Part shown: positions 49,169 through 59,552 of the stretch, piece by piece
Layout: every line of letters begins with the position of its first letter
Position numbering within the stretch: the stretch's first letter is position 1
Origin: Rhipicephalus microplus
Taxonomy: Eukaryota > Arthropoda > Arachnida > Ixodida > Ixodidae
Length of the DNA stretch: 64,000 nucleotides
Assembly: GCF_043290135.1 (NCBI RefSeq)
Contig: NC_134710.1
Coordinates: forward strand, 12,663,321-12,727,320
Direction: 5' to 3'
Program-made: the position numbers and the translations under genes
The notes under the pieces: generated by a model
Seen by the model: the letters and a program-made list of their open reading frames with translations, nothing else
What the model was told of the DNA's origin: nothing
Databases searched by the model: none

Positions 49169-51890
49169 CTGGACGGGTTCATTCGTGCTTATCTTGGTCA
49201 AACTGTGCGCCAGGATGGATCCCAAAGGAAGAAGTGCGTTAAACAAGCGCAGGGTTTGGATTCTTCGGCGCCGTCTATGTCTGATTGTATTGTTTATTTG
49301 CCGCCATGTCACGCAGCTTGAGCAAGATCAGCGTTCAACTAATCATAGGGTTTCGACTAAGAAATGCATCTTATCGCGCGCTGATGATTTAAAAAAAAAA
49401 GATATCTCAACGCGCTCGATAAGTGCTGTGCTTCATGCCGATCGACCGACGATGTCGGCCGAAGCAGCGATCCCGAAATGAACTCTTAGCACACTGCTAC
49501 AGTCATCCCTATCCCCTGAGATTTTTAAAATGGTGACTTTTTATCTGGAGTAACGTATATCATACAATGAAAGCTGTCTTCTGTATCGACTGATAGCCAA
49601 ACTGACAGTACCCCCGAGCAGCATAAAAGCATTGCAGAACATTTTGGTGGGATAAAAAATTTCCTAACCGTTCATGGCTTTCGTAGCTTGTCATTGTCGC
49701 AGTCACGGTTTGCAGAAACAAAAAAAAAAAGACAACTTCTGAAGCACTGACATTGCATGGAGAGGTGCTGTTTTCAATGGGGGGGGGGGGGGGGGGGGTA
49801 CAAAAATAAGGCCGTGCCGCCCGCGTAGTGCGTCGAACCGGAAGCCGTTGTATCCCACAGTTCCCAGCGATTGCCTATTTTACCGGTAACTATAGGGGTT
49901 TAAACGATGGTTCTGATAGTAGCAGCAGCATCCAACTCTCCTGCATTTACCGTAGGTGTGCACGTGTTCTTCGTGCCTCCTTTTGTCTTTGTGCTAAGTT
50001 TGCACTGCAACCAGCTGCTTGACGAACAGTGAATGCATTAATCACACATCATCTGCAATCGCTTTCTTTTTACCTGCCCGAGGTAGATTTTAGTACAATA
50101 ACGAATATGCTCACATGAAATAATGACAGGTTTTGTCCCATTATAAAGCATGCCTTCTTTTCTTTTCTTTTTAGGTAACATTTGTTCAAACACACCTTAG
50201 GCTGCGCAATTTGAGATAAAACAAACAATACAAAAGCAGCGTTCACAGTAACCTAGTCGGGACCAATCTTACTAATGTTTAGCACCATCGGCGTAAAAAG
50301 ATGGCGACCACATAGGGCAAGTTAAAGCAAATGAAAACAATGACACACCACTGTAAGTCTAATCAAGAGTGCACCTGCAAGCGAAAATTTTTATTACTTG
50401 TTGAACTAGTGGCAAGAAGCTGCTTGACATATATTCTCAGCATTACACAGAATCACATGTATAGCAGGACAGACAGGCAGTGGTTCATATGATATGTGTC
50501 AACATCCCATTCGAGGTTACTGAGAAGTCCTTCGATCAATGGAGGACAGTAAGTGCGCTGGCAGTTGTATGCAGGACATATTTTCTTCTTTATAGTGCTA
50601 AAGTGCTGCATAAGAGGGTTGCGTAACATCAAATGAAAAGTTTATTGTTTTCTGGCTTCATATTTTTTTATTACCAGAAGTAAAGATGGAATAGTGTATT
50701 TCCTGCTTGAAAAGGGATGTTTGTCTGCTAAGTTTAGACAGTAAAATTCAATTTTCACCCTTTCAACACATAATATATGAAGGACACGCTACAACTAGGG
50801 CAAATGCTGCTAAATGAGTAAGCGATGTACGTTCTCCCCTTTAACCTACGGGATATACCAACTGATTTTGTCTGTCCCTTCAGGGCGAAATTCACTCAAG
50901 TGAACTATTACACACACACAAAAAAACTCTTTACCTATTGCTGAATAATCTTCAGGAGATCTCTTTGTGCTTTAAACATATGCTTCAAGTATTCCCGGTC
51001 ATTGAAAAAAAAATAAAAAAATACCACAGAGATGGAAGTTTGTTGTCGGAAAACTTTATTCTGAAAGTTCGAAGGCATGCGTCATTGTAGTGATGGAAGT
51101 AACTTTTAACATTTTACAGGAAGGGTAATAATTTGGAGCAGCCATTGCGGAGCAGAAGAAAATGCTAACTAAGAGTAGCCACTGGTATTTTAGCAGGAGA
51201 AAATCGCCCACACTATAAAGAAGTTGAGAGCATTGTCGAAGCATCTCGTAAATGCTAATATATTCAAGAGGCAATAATAAAGCTAAATTTCATGAAGGAT
51301 ATAATCGCAGGTGGTCAAAAATGTGCCCCGAAATAAGCCACAATTCGAAATACTAGTATTTGTGGCAGAAATCAAATCAAACCAAAAAAAGCTGAGTGCC
51401 ATATTTTAGAAGTAACCACAGTCCCATATAAGTGTTGCCAAAACAGCAGTAGAAAATCAGTACGAGGTAAACACAATCCTGCTAATTTTCACATTTTACC
51501 ACACTAGCCTGCATGTCTAACAGAGAAAAAGAAAGAACAGCCAAATGAGATATATGCTTAATATGCCAGTTTTTGTCACGCAAATGAGATCAGAGCTGAT
51601 AATGCTGCACACATGTAGCACACTGGGATGATAGTACACATATTCTTTTCAGTTTTTCTAGTCGGTCAAACACAAAAATTCGTCATTCTCATTCTATAGG
51701 TGTTATTTCGGAGCAGGTTCCGAGCGATTCCTAAGGTAAATTAATATTTGGAGCAGTTTAGACGAATCGGAGCAGCACTTCCATTACAGCCACCAGATCT
51801 GCGCGGAACACGCAACATATTCACGGCGAAGACTGGAAGAGCGGCCTGTCAGAGCCTTTTCTAAACACTCTTTCGGGTAACTACTAGAAG
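49169..51890. other. Mostly non-coding stretch
   Basis: A frame at 49185-49481 starts MLILVKLCARMDPKGRSALNKRR and may be a decayed transposase start, but it is not assignable. A run of 20 Gs lies at 49779-49798. From 49800 to 51890 the sequence is AT-rich with no gene; near 51700-51790 the word ggagcag recurs. Confidence 0.3.
49779..49798 (+). repeat. Poly-G homopolymer, 20 bases
   Basis: Uninterrupted G run. Length uncertain in most sequencing technologies. Confidence 0.95.
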
Positions 51891-52012
51891 CACAGCGCCC
51901 GTACGGTAAGCGGTATGGGTAACGTAAGGTAAGCGGTATGGGTAACGTACGTATCTGTGCATGCGTACTTCGATACCACTCGCCATCACGGTACGCCCGG
52001 TATACAACTGTC
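51891..52012 (+). repeat. Dispersed repeat with CG-rich palindromes, copy 2
   Basis: Contains cggtaagcggtatgggtaacgt twice in part, then gtacgtatctgtgcatgcg, acttcgat, and atcacggtacgcccggtat. Same orientation and order as copy 1 at 48420-48525, about 3.5 kb away. No coding content. Confidence 0.6.
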
Positions 52013-52211
52013 TATTGTCTAGTCAAAAACTTCGACCTGTGCTGGTGTGGGTTCAGTGTAAGTGTGAAGAAATAAAAGTTATTCGAAGGTCGGAGGTTCA
52101 GTTCCTGCTCATGGGAAGTTATCTTTGCACCCACTTTTCTTTCTTCACATTTACATTACAATTGGGTGTAATAACTTCCCCTTACATTCCTTGGCATTAT
52201 TGTCTGTTATA

Positions 52212-52214
<3 letters not shown>

Positions 52215-52296
<82 letters not shown>

Positions 52297-52320
52297 ATAT
52301 ATCTAGATATATCTATATAT
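52215..52320 (+). repeat. (TA)n(TG)n compound microsatellite
   Basis: About 28 bases of TA repeat run into about 50 bases of TG repeat, followed by atatatctagatatatct. The reading frame through it (CVCVCV) is an artefact of the repeat. It marks the edge of the G5 remnant. Confidence 0.95.
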
Positions 52321-52535
52321 AGGCGATCTGCTACAAGTGGCGTCACGCGATAATTCACTGGTGAAGTCTCTTCAAGAACTGTGTACGCCCGATAAACCGA
52401 GGCTGAAATTTTTCACACAAACCAGGTGTGCGAACAGGCGTCAAAAGGAGCACTTCGTCTCCAGGTTGGAAGGATACAGCGCGATGCGATTCGTCATAAA
52501 CTAGCTTTCTGTCTTGCTGTCGGGCTTCAGTGTTT
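52321..52535 (-). pseudogene. G5 integrase C-terminal remnant
   Basis: Minus strand reads YDESHRAVSFQPGDEVLLL and then PRFIGRTQF, the C-terminal region of a Gypsy integrase, with stops after it. It is the continuation of the integrase ending at 57355, separated by the LINE insertion. The 3' LTR of G5 is not found; the element breaks off at the microsatellite. Confidence 0.75.
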
Positions 52536-52781
52536 ATTTATTTTTATTTATTTACAAAATACTGTCAACCCTCCTTGAGGGTTATTACAGGAGTGGAAAG
52601 GATACAAACATTATACAAGCAAGGCAATATAGTGGCAATACAAGAAGAGTACATAAGAAACGCGCGATCATGATAATAAGTAATGTATACATCATACAGG
52701 CATAGTTGCCTTGAACCAAATGATGAAGAAAAATAAAATAAAATGTTACAGTGTGGATGCTTTCTCCCGAACGCAATTAGG

Positions 52782-55526
52782 TTAACACCTGGAACTTGGG
52801 AGCACAGACATGAGTTTTTCAACGCTTTCTAAAAATTTTTGAAGTGTTGGCTGTGCTACAGTATCTGGATCAAGCGCATTCCATTCTCTTATTACGCGAG
52901 GGAAAAATGAAAACCTGAAGGTATTGTTACTGCAGAAATATTCTTTGAAGATGAGGTCGTGTTTTTGGCGCACTTTCCCTTTTTCTTTTATAGTAGTGAA
53001 GACGGAGGCATTAGTTTTAAAGTGGCCGTGCAACAGTTGATAAAAGAACTTCAACCGATGTATTTTTGCTCTATCGCGAAGCGTAGGTAGCTCTGCTCGG
53101 AGCAGAAGCTCGGAAGGGGAATCCGTTCGCCTATAGCGGTTAAAGATAAATCTTACCGCCTTGCGCTGTACGCTCTCGAGCAAAGCTATGTCAGTATTTG
53201 TTGAAGGAAACCACACTATATTCGCATATTCTAGCATAGGTCTTATAAAGGAAATGTAAGATAAGCGCTTGGTATCTGTGGTAGCGTAGCGTAGGGTCCG
53301 TTTTAGAAAAATCAACTTGTTTATTGCCTTTTTCGTCACCTGATGTATATGCGCAGTCCATTTGAGGTCAGATGATATTAGAAGCCCTAAATATTTATAC
53401 TGAGTTGCTGTGCGAAGGGTGACACCATTAAGTGAGTATGGAAATAATAGTTTGTTTTTCTTTCTGCTTATGTTCATCACGACCGTTTTTTCGGAATTAA
53501 TAACCATCTGCCAATCATGGCACCACTGGGCTACGTTGTTTAGGGAATCGTTAAGGGCAACCTGATCGTCAATGTGTTTGATTTCACTGTAAATCATGCA
53601 GTCATCTGCAAACAGTCTAATTTTAACGTTTACTGATTCAACAATGTCATCTATGAATAACAGGAACAAGAGCGGAGCGAGAACGGATCCCTGCGGAACG
53701 CCCGAAAGAACTTTAACAGTGTCAGAATTTTGTCCATTATAGTGCACAAACTGGTAGCGGTCTGAAAGGTAATCACTAATCCATTCAACTATTGGACCAT
53801 TGCCTAGTTTGTCTATGAGTTTAGTGATGAGTTTAGAGTGGGACACGCGGTCGAAGGCCTTAGAGAAATCTAAAAAAATTACATCGATTTGTGATTGTTC
53901 ATTTATTGCCAGCCCGAAGTCATGTATAGCCTCTGCAAGTTGAGTGACAGTAGATAGCCCACTTCTGAACCCATGCTGAGAAAGAGAGATGAGGTTGTTT
54001 TCTTCTACATGCTTGGTTAATAACTTTAAGATAATGTGCTCGAGAATTTTGCAACTAGTGCAAGTTAAAGAAATTGGCCGGTAGTTCGTTGGGATAGAAG
54101 TATCACCAGATTTGTGCACTGGCACAACTTTCGCGATTTTCCACTCCGCCGGAAGACGGCAATCGCTAATTGACTTTGTAAATATGAGATGGAGGTACTT
54201 GCTAATGGGTTCAGCATAGCGTTTAAGGAAGGTGTTTGGTATTTCGTCTGGGCCACTACTTTTCTTTTCATCAAGGTCTAATAGCAGTGAAAGAATGCCA
54301 GGTACTGTCATATTTAACGACGGAAGTGATCTGCCTTGGTCATCGTGACGGGAACCCGGTGTAATCTTTCGGAGGTTATCAGTGCTAAAAACAGAGTGAA
54401 AGTAAGAATTGAAATTATTCGCCTTTTTCTTGCCCTCTTCAGCTGGAAACACCGATAATGTCGACCGTTTTACGCTTATGTAGCGCCAGAATTTATCGGG
54501 TGCGCTTTTAATAAACTTTTGTAGGGTGTATCCATAAAAATGCCGTTTTGCGTCTCGTATCTTTCCTTTTAAGGTCGATGTCAGCGTTGCTATTTGTGAG
54601 CTAGCACTTCCTAGCGTTTTTTTTGCCTTCCTTACACGCTTGATTTTGCGCTTAAGGTGAATTATGTCGCGGGTAACCCATGGGTTGTGCTTTCTTGTAA
54701 CCAGTTTTCGTTTGGGAATAAAGTTAGAAATACAATGCATGATATGATGCTTAAACTGTGCCCACACTTCATCTATGCTCGTGTTATCTGCACATAGCTC
54801 AGAAAACTCGGGATACTCGTGCGACAGGTAACTCATTATCGCCGCATCATTAGCTTTATTGAAGGAGGGCACATATTGCACTGGGCCAGATTGCCGTATT
54901 GGAGTTGCTAAAGGCAAAGTACACAAAACTATTTTATGATCCGATATGCCATTAATTGTTTCAACACTTGCACTGTCGGTGGAAAAGTGATCACTTGCAA
55001 ATACAAGGTCTAACACTGAGTGCGACTGTCCTTGTGTTCGTGTATTTTCGACAACAAGCTGAGTTAGGTTAAAAGCAAATAAGAAGTCGATGACTATATT
55101 ATTCGACAGGGGACCTGGACTTAATGAGGACCAATTTACATCAGGTAGGTTGAAGTCACCTGCCATGATAATCCTGCCACCGAGCATATGTAAATTCATA
55201 TAATCCAGAAGGGGGTTTAGGTACGACGCATCGGCGTTCGGGGGCCTATAAACGGCGCCAACATACACGTAGCCGTCTTTCAGGAGAAGCTTACACCAAA
55301 CCGCTTCGACACTGTTCACCTCTGGCATGACCGTGTAAGCGATTCCCTGCCGTAAAACAATTGCTACTCCTCCGCCTCTAGTGTCCCTATCTTTGCGGAC
55401 AATTGTGTAGCTCGGTGGCACAATTTCATGGTCATATATATTTGAATGTAGCCACGTTTCACTCACAGTAACAATATCAGGTTTTTGGGCCAATAAAACA
55501 GCTTCAAATTGTTCTGCCTTGTTCAC
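52782..55526 (-). CDS. LINE ORF2, endonuclease and reverse transcriptase, intact
   Basis: 914 codons from the first start-type codon; the frame is open upstream to the ORF1 stop (reading ITLLNVNARSLVNKAEQF), so the real start is probably a few residues earlier, near or overlapping the ORF1 stop. The AP-type endonuclease domain covers the first 230 residues (SETWLHS, MAGDFNLPDVNWSS, SDHKIVLC). RT is at about 440-720 with GFRSGLSTVTQ, DFSKAFDRVSH, SGVPQGSVLAPLLF and the FADDCMIY catalytic motif near 642. The C-terminus is a basic thumb-like region. Nicks target DNA and primes reverse transcription in this family. Confidence 0.92.
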   Translation of the reverse strand: MNKAEQFEAVLLAQKPDIVTVSETWLHSNIYDHEIVPPSYTIVRKDRDTRGGGVAIVLRQGIAYTVMPEVNSVEAVWCKLLLKDGYVYVGAVYRPPNADASYLNPLLDYMNLHMLGGRIIMAGDFNLPDVNWSSLSPGPLSNNIVIDFLFAFNLTQLVVENTRTQGQSHSVLDLVFASDHFSTDSASVETINGISDHKIVLCTLPLATPIRQSGPVQYVPSFNKANDAAIMSYLSHEYPEFSELCADNTSIDEVWAQFKHHIMHCISNFIPKRKLVTRKHNPWVTRDIIHLKRKIKRVRKAKKTLGSASSQIATLTSTLKGKIRDAKRHFYGYTLQKFIKSAPDKFWRYISVKRSTLSVFPAEEGKKKANNFNSYFHSVFSTDNLRKITPGSRHDDQGRSLPSLNMTVPGILSLLLDLDEKKSSGPDEIPNTFLKRYAEPISKYLHLIFTKSISDCRLPAEWKIAKVVPVHKSGDTSIPTNYRPISLTCTSCKILEHIILKLLTKHVEENNLISLSQHGFRSGLSTVTQLAEAIHDFGLAINEQSQIDVIFLDFSKAFDRVSHSKLITKLIDKLGNGPIVEWISDYLSDRYQFVHYNGQNSDTVKVLSGVPQGSVLAPLLFLLFIDDIVESVNVKIRLFADDCMIYSEIKHIDDQVALNDSLNNVAQWCHDWQMVINSEKTVVMNISRKKNKLLFPYSLNGVTLRTATQYKYLGLLISSDLKWTAHIHQVTKKAINKLIFLKRTLRYATTDTKRLSYISFIRPMLEYANIVWFPSTNTDIALLESVQRKAVRFIFNRYRRTDSPSELLLRAELPTLRDRAKIHRLKFFYQLLHGHFKTNASVFTTIKEKGKVRQKHDLIFKEYFCSNNTFRFSFFPRVIREWNALDPDTVAQPTLQKFLESVEKLMSVLPSSRC

Positions 55527-55555
55527 AAGACTTCGCGCGTTTACATTTAGAAGGG

Positions 55556-57334
55556 TTATGGGCGTTGTCGTCGAGAAGACTGCGCCGTTGGTAGTTGCTC
55601 TTCGTTTTTTTTATTTACTTGTGCGATATTTTTACTGTCTTCGTCCCAAGTAAAAAGACGACCGTTTATCTGAACTTTGTCAAAAATAAGCCTTACCCTT
55701 TCCCCTCTATCGCGGTTTTCTTTCGTGATTTTCCACAGTTTTCTTCTAGTTTCACGCACGCCAAACGAGTAATCCTCGCTTATTGAGTAACCGCTCCCTT
55801 TCAGTTTGGAACAGGACTGGAGTATTTTAACTTTGTCGCGATAATCGAGCAACTTGAGAATTATTGGCCTGTTTTTCGGATCGCCTTCTCTAGTTCTACC
55901 AAGTCGGTGGATACGTTCAATGCCTGCACTCTTTACGTCTAGTATATCTTCAAATATTTCCTTTGATACGAGGTTATGAAGCTCTTGAAAGGACTCGTTT
56001 TGTTGTTCCTCAACTCCGTACACAATCAGGTTGGACCTCCGACTTCTGTTCTCTAGTTCTTCGATTTTCCTATTCATGCCTTTGATGTTATTTTCTAGTT
56101 CCACTATTCGCTTTACGCAATCAGAAACCTGCTTTTCCAGTCCACTAATTTTTTCAAGTTTCTTATCGATTGCAGTTAGTTTCTGATTTGTGACGGATTT
56201 TTCTTTCTTGATTTCCTTTATGTCGTCTGCGATTGCCTTTAGTTGCTTTGACCAATCGCCCTCTGTAGGCCCTGGATTAGTTTCTACGTCGCCACTAAGT
56301 AACAACAGGTAGCGAAGAGAATCAGTCACGTTAGTAAGCATTTCGCACATTGACCATGGGCATGGCAGCAAGAATAAGCAAACGTTATTGCTACGGTGAC
56401 ACTTTCCGTATCGTTTGCTCACCTGTACGAAAAACATGATCGGGTTTGAAGTCCGTATCATGGCGTTGCCGCCATGCCCACTGTCAGGTGCCGCGGTGAA
56501 GAGCCGTTTTATAGTCCCGTTGACGAATGCATCCGTTAACGCCCCTGGTGGATCCGATGACGTCATCTGTGCTCCTCCGGGAACGATGTTTAGCCGATGA
56601 AAGACCACGGGCATCGGCTTTTCTTGATCGGTTACCGAGAACATAGCTGGCGATGAAGGGGCGTTGTTCATCGGTGATAGCCACGCTGGGACAAACAGCA
56701 ATCCAAGCAGAACCTGTACGAAAAACATGATCGGGTTTGAAGTCCGTATCATGGCGTTGCCGCCATGCCCACTGTCAGGTGCCGCGGTGAAGAGCCGTTT
56801 TATAGTCCCGTTGACGAATGCATCCGTTAACGCCCCTGGTGGATCCGATGACGTCATCTGTGCTCCTCCGGGAACGATGTTTAGCCGATGAAAGACCACG
56901 GGCATCGGCTTTTCTTGATCGGTTACCGAGAACATAGCTGGCGATGAAGGGGCGTTGTTCATCGGTGATAGCCACGCTGGGACAAACAGCAATCCAAGCA
57001 GAACCTGTACGAAAAACATGATCGGGTTTGAAGTCCGTATCATGGCGTTGCCGCCATGCCCACTGTCAGGTGCCGCGGTGAAGAGCCGTTTTATAGTCCC
57101 GTTGACGAATGCATCCGTTAACGCCCCTGGTGGATCCGATGACGTCATCTGTGCTCCTCCGGGAACGATGTTTAGCCGATGAAAGACCACGGGCATCGGC
57201 TTTTCTTGATCGGTTACCGAGAACATAGCTGGCGATGAAGGGGCGTTGTTCATCGGTGATAGCCACGCTGGGACAAACAGCAATCCAAGCAGAACCTGTA
57301 CGAAAAACATGATCGGGTTTGAAGTCCGTATCAT
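55556..57334 (-). CDS. LINE ORF1 with monomer repeats, 2A-like motif and coiled coil
   Basis: 592 codons open through the 5' monomers. Each monomer encodes a 97-residue block starting MIRTSNPIMFFVQV with a hydrophobic signal-like stretch (LLGLLFVPAWLSP). After the last partial block the frame reads SKRYGKCHRS, then a hydrophobic segment and LLLLSGDVETNPGP. A coiled coil follows (KQLKAIADDIKEIKKEK to ENNIKGMNRKIEELEN) and then an RRM-like NLIVYGVEE region, as in LINE ORF1 RNA-binding proteins. The natural start may be the ATG in the last monomer or its MFF methionine; the upstream blocks may be untranslated promoter DNA that happens to be open. Confidence 0.8.
   Translation of the reverse strand: MIRTSNPIMFFVQVLLGLLFVPAWLSPMNNAPSSPAMFSVTDQEKPMPVVFHRLNIVPGGAQMTSSDPPGALTDAFVNGTIKRLFTAAPDSGHGGNAMIRTSNPIMFFVQVLLGLLFVPAWLSPMNNAPSSPAMFSVTDQEKPMPVVFHRLNIVPGGAQMTSSDPPGALTDAFVNGTIKRLFTAAPDSGHGGNAMIRTSNPIMFFVQVLLGLLFVPAWLSPMNNAPSSPAMFSVTDQEKPMPVVFHRLNIVPGGAQMTSSDPPGALTDAFVNGTIKRLFTAAPDSGHGGNAMIRTSNPIMFFVQVSKRYGKCHRSNNVCLFLLPCPWSMCEMLTNVTDSLRYLLLLSGDVETNPGPTEGDWSKQLKAIADDIKEIKKEKSVTNQKLTAIDKKLEKISGLEKQVSDCVKRIVELENNIKGMNRKIEELENRSRRSNLIVYGVEEQQNESFQELHNLVSKEIFEDILDVKSAGIERIHRLGRTREGDPKNRPIILKLLDYRDKVKILQSCSKLKGSGYSISEDYSFGVRETRRKLWKITKENRDRGERVRLIFDKVQINGRLFTWDEDSKNIAQVNKKNEEQLPTAQSSRRQRP
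56267..56308 (-). other. 2A-like translational skipping motif in ORF1
   Basis: LLLLSGDVETNPGP fits the 2A consensus D(V/I)ExNPGP. The predicted skip is between G and P at about 56269/56270. 2A motifs near the ORF1 N-terminus are known for some non-LTR retrotransposons; activity here is inferred only from the motif. Confidence 0.85.
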
Positions 57335-57354
57335 GGCGTTGCCGCCATGCCCAC
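56421..57354 (-). repeat. 291-bp tandem monomers at the LINE 5' end
   Basis: Three nearly identical units start at 56421, 56712 and 57003 (acctgtacgaaaaacatgat marks each), and a fourth partial unit runs from 57294 to 57354. The period is exactly 291 bases, a multiple of three, and has no stop in the ORF1 frame. Each full unit contains the palindrome tgacgtca (56558-56565, 56849-56856, 57140-57147), a CRE/ATF-type site. Position and structure resemble the promoter monomers of some mammalian LINEs. Confidence 0.92.
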
Positions 57355-58330
57355 TTTATATACGAGCACGTTTATACGAGCACGTTGGCGGCACTGTGCG
57401 AGTCGTGAAACGTATTCCTCTGAAGAGGATGGAGACGAATTCGCTTGGCAGGTAAAGAAAGAGACGTCCAGGAAAGAAGTAGGGGAGCGCCCATAAACTA
57501 GGTAAAATGGCGAGTAGCCGGTTGTCCGCTGAATGGCCGTATTGTAGGCGAAAGTGACGAATGGTAGAACTACGTCCCAGTTTTTGTGATCTGGTTGAAT
57601 ATAGGCGGCGATCATGTCAGCAAGAGTGCGGTGGAATCGCTCAGTGAGGCCGTTCTGGGGATGATAACTAGAGGCAGTCTTGTGAGTTGTGCCGGGGGCG
57701 TGAAGAAGTTCGTTCACTAGCTGTGAAAGAAAGAGCCTTCCACGGTCACTGAGCAACACATGTGGAGCACCATGACGCAGTATAATGGCTCGGAGGATGA
57801 AATCGGCAATTTCAGAAGCTGAACCACTAGTAATGGATGCCGTCTCGGCGTAGCGCGTCAAATGATCAACGGCTGTTACTATCCACCGGTTTCCAGCAGC
57901 ACTAACTGGGAGGGGGCCATAACGATCGACGCCTACAACTTCGAATGGTGTGGCTGGGCACGGAAGAGGCTGTAGTGTACCGGCGGGAGCAGATGTTGGT
58001 AGTTTTCTACATTGACGAGTAGTGCAGGACCCGACGTACCAAGCTACACTAGTGGTAATGATTGGTCAATAAAACCGACTTCGAAGGCGATCGTAGGTTT
58101 TATGGTAACCAAGGTCACCAGCAGTCCAATGGTCATGAAGCACTCTGAGGACTTCGGACCGAAGTGATCGGGGTAGGACGGGAACCCAGCGCTGACCGTC
58201 AGGATGGCAAATTTTGCGGTACAGCACCGAGTTGTCCAGCTTAAATTGCGAGAGTTGGCGACGGAGCCTTGCATTAGGTGGACGGGAACTGCCAGTGAGG
58301 TAACATATAATACGTCGACAATATGGTTCA
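57355..58330 (-). pseudogene. G5 integrase, broken
   Basis: The frame 57331-57861 carries the core (RHGAPHVLLSDRG, SYHPQNGLTERF, FAYNTAIQRTTGYSPFYLVYG); its last codons at 57331-57354 are LINE sequence. A T is missing from the usual HPQTNG. Upstream to 58330 are the zinc-region pieces (GYHKTYDRLRSRFY) in other frames. Frameshifts and stops make this a dead copy. Confidence 0.85.
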
Positions 58331-59552
58331 GCCAACTGTCGAGAAGGAAAATCGTGGAGGTCGTCCGAAGGCAGCTGGTCCATAGAGGCGAGAGAGGAAA
58401 CCGCCGTAGACGTGGACTCCGAGGGCGTGTTGTGCAAATTGATTGCGGAAACCCCGAGTGGAGTCGCATGGTAGTGGGCAGCGAGAAAGAGCGTCGGCGT
58501 CACTATGCTTCCTGCCACACTTGTATACGATCTCAAAATCATATTCTTGGAGGCGTAGAATCCAGCGTCCGAGGAGTCCCGACAAGTTCTTGAGTGTCGA
58601 AAGCCAACATAAAGCGTGGCGGTCGGTCACAATGGTGAAATGGCGGCCATGCAGATATGGAAGAAATTTCTGTACTGACCAAACGATGGCGAGGCATTCC
58701 TGCTCGGTGATCGTGTAGTTCCTCTCGGATGCGCAGAGGACGCGGCTGGCGTATGAACGACTCGCTCTCGCGAAGAATTGTCGCGTTGCAGGAGCACGGC
58801 TCCTAAACCGAGGCCGCTAGCGTCTGTGTGCAGGAAGGTCGGTGCATTATCGCGAAAATAAGAAAGTACAGGGGCAATCGTGAGGGCACTCTTCAACCTG
58901 TCGAAAGCCAATTCACATTCCTGAGGCCACTGAAAGGGCATACCGAAGTGGTGCGGCTATGGAGGCAAAGTTTTGTATGAATCGCCGAAAGTAAGAGGCG
59001 AGACCAAGGAAACTTCGTAAATCTTTGTTTGTCAGGGCGAGGAAAGCGAAGCACTGCAGCAGTTTTACCAGGGTCTGGACGAATTCCGTCCTTGCTCACA
59101 ACATGACCGAGTACCTTGATTGATCTGCTGGCGAAATGGTACTTTTTGGTGTTAATTTGAAGACCAGCGCCCGCAAGACAAGTCAGGACCTCGCCCAAGC
59201 ATTGCAGATGTTGAGGAAACACCGATGAAAAGACAACAATGTCATTGAGGTAACATAGGCAAGTCTTTCATTTCAGGCCACGCAGCACGGTGTCAATCAT
59301 GCGCTCAAAAGTTGCGGGCGCATTGCATAGACCGAACGGCATAACATTGAATTCGTATAGGCCGTCCGGGGTTGCAAACGCAGTTTTTTCTTTATCATCT
59401 TCGTGCATGGGGATTTGCCAATGGCCGGAACGCAAGTCGAGGCTTGAAAAGTATTCAGCACCCTGTAAGGAATCTAGGGCGTCATTGATGCGTGGCATGG
59501 GGTATACGTCCTTCCTAGTGATCTTATTGAGTGCTCGGTAATCGACACAAAA
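58331..59552 (-). pseudogene. G5 RNase H and RT, broken
   Basis: RNase H pieces lie at 58328-58941 ([30 protein letters not shown]). An RT connection piece is at 58893-59222 and an RT palm piece at 59268-59498 ([27 protein letters not shown]). Changes include frameshifts near 58760 and 58950-59040 and a TGA within the conserved FCVDYR region near 59550. Confidence 0.82.

Larger units (their letters stand above)
52536..57354 (-). mobile_element. CR1/L2-like LINE, apparently full length
   Basis: A 4.8-kb non-LTR retrotransposon on the minus strand: tandem 291-bp 5' monomers, ORF1 with a 2A-like motif and coiled coil, ORF2 with endonuclease and RT, a 3' UTR and an (aaata)n-type tail at 52536-52560. 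Both frames are open. It is inserted in the integrase of G5. The target duplication is short, ataaac at most, and overlaps the tail. Clade assignment (CR1 versus L2 or Crack) is not resolved by eye. Confidence 0.88.

Noticed and set aside
51961..52353. 130-codon frame ending in CVCVCV
   Set aside because: It runs through the TA/TG microsatellite and has no protein-like sequence.
56421..57354. CRISPR-like array
   Set aside because: Units are contiguous 291-bp monomers without spacers, in a eukaryotic LINE.
56415..57455. Repeated plus-strand frames of about 75 codons in the LINE monomers
   Set aside because: They are the opposite strand of the ORF1-frame monomers and repeat with them; no independent support.
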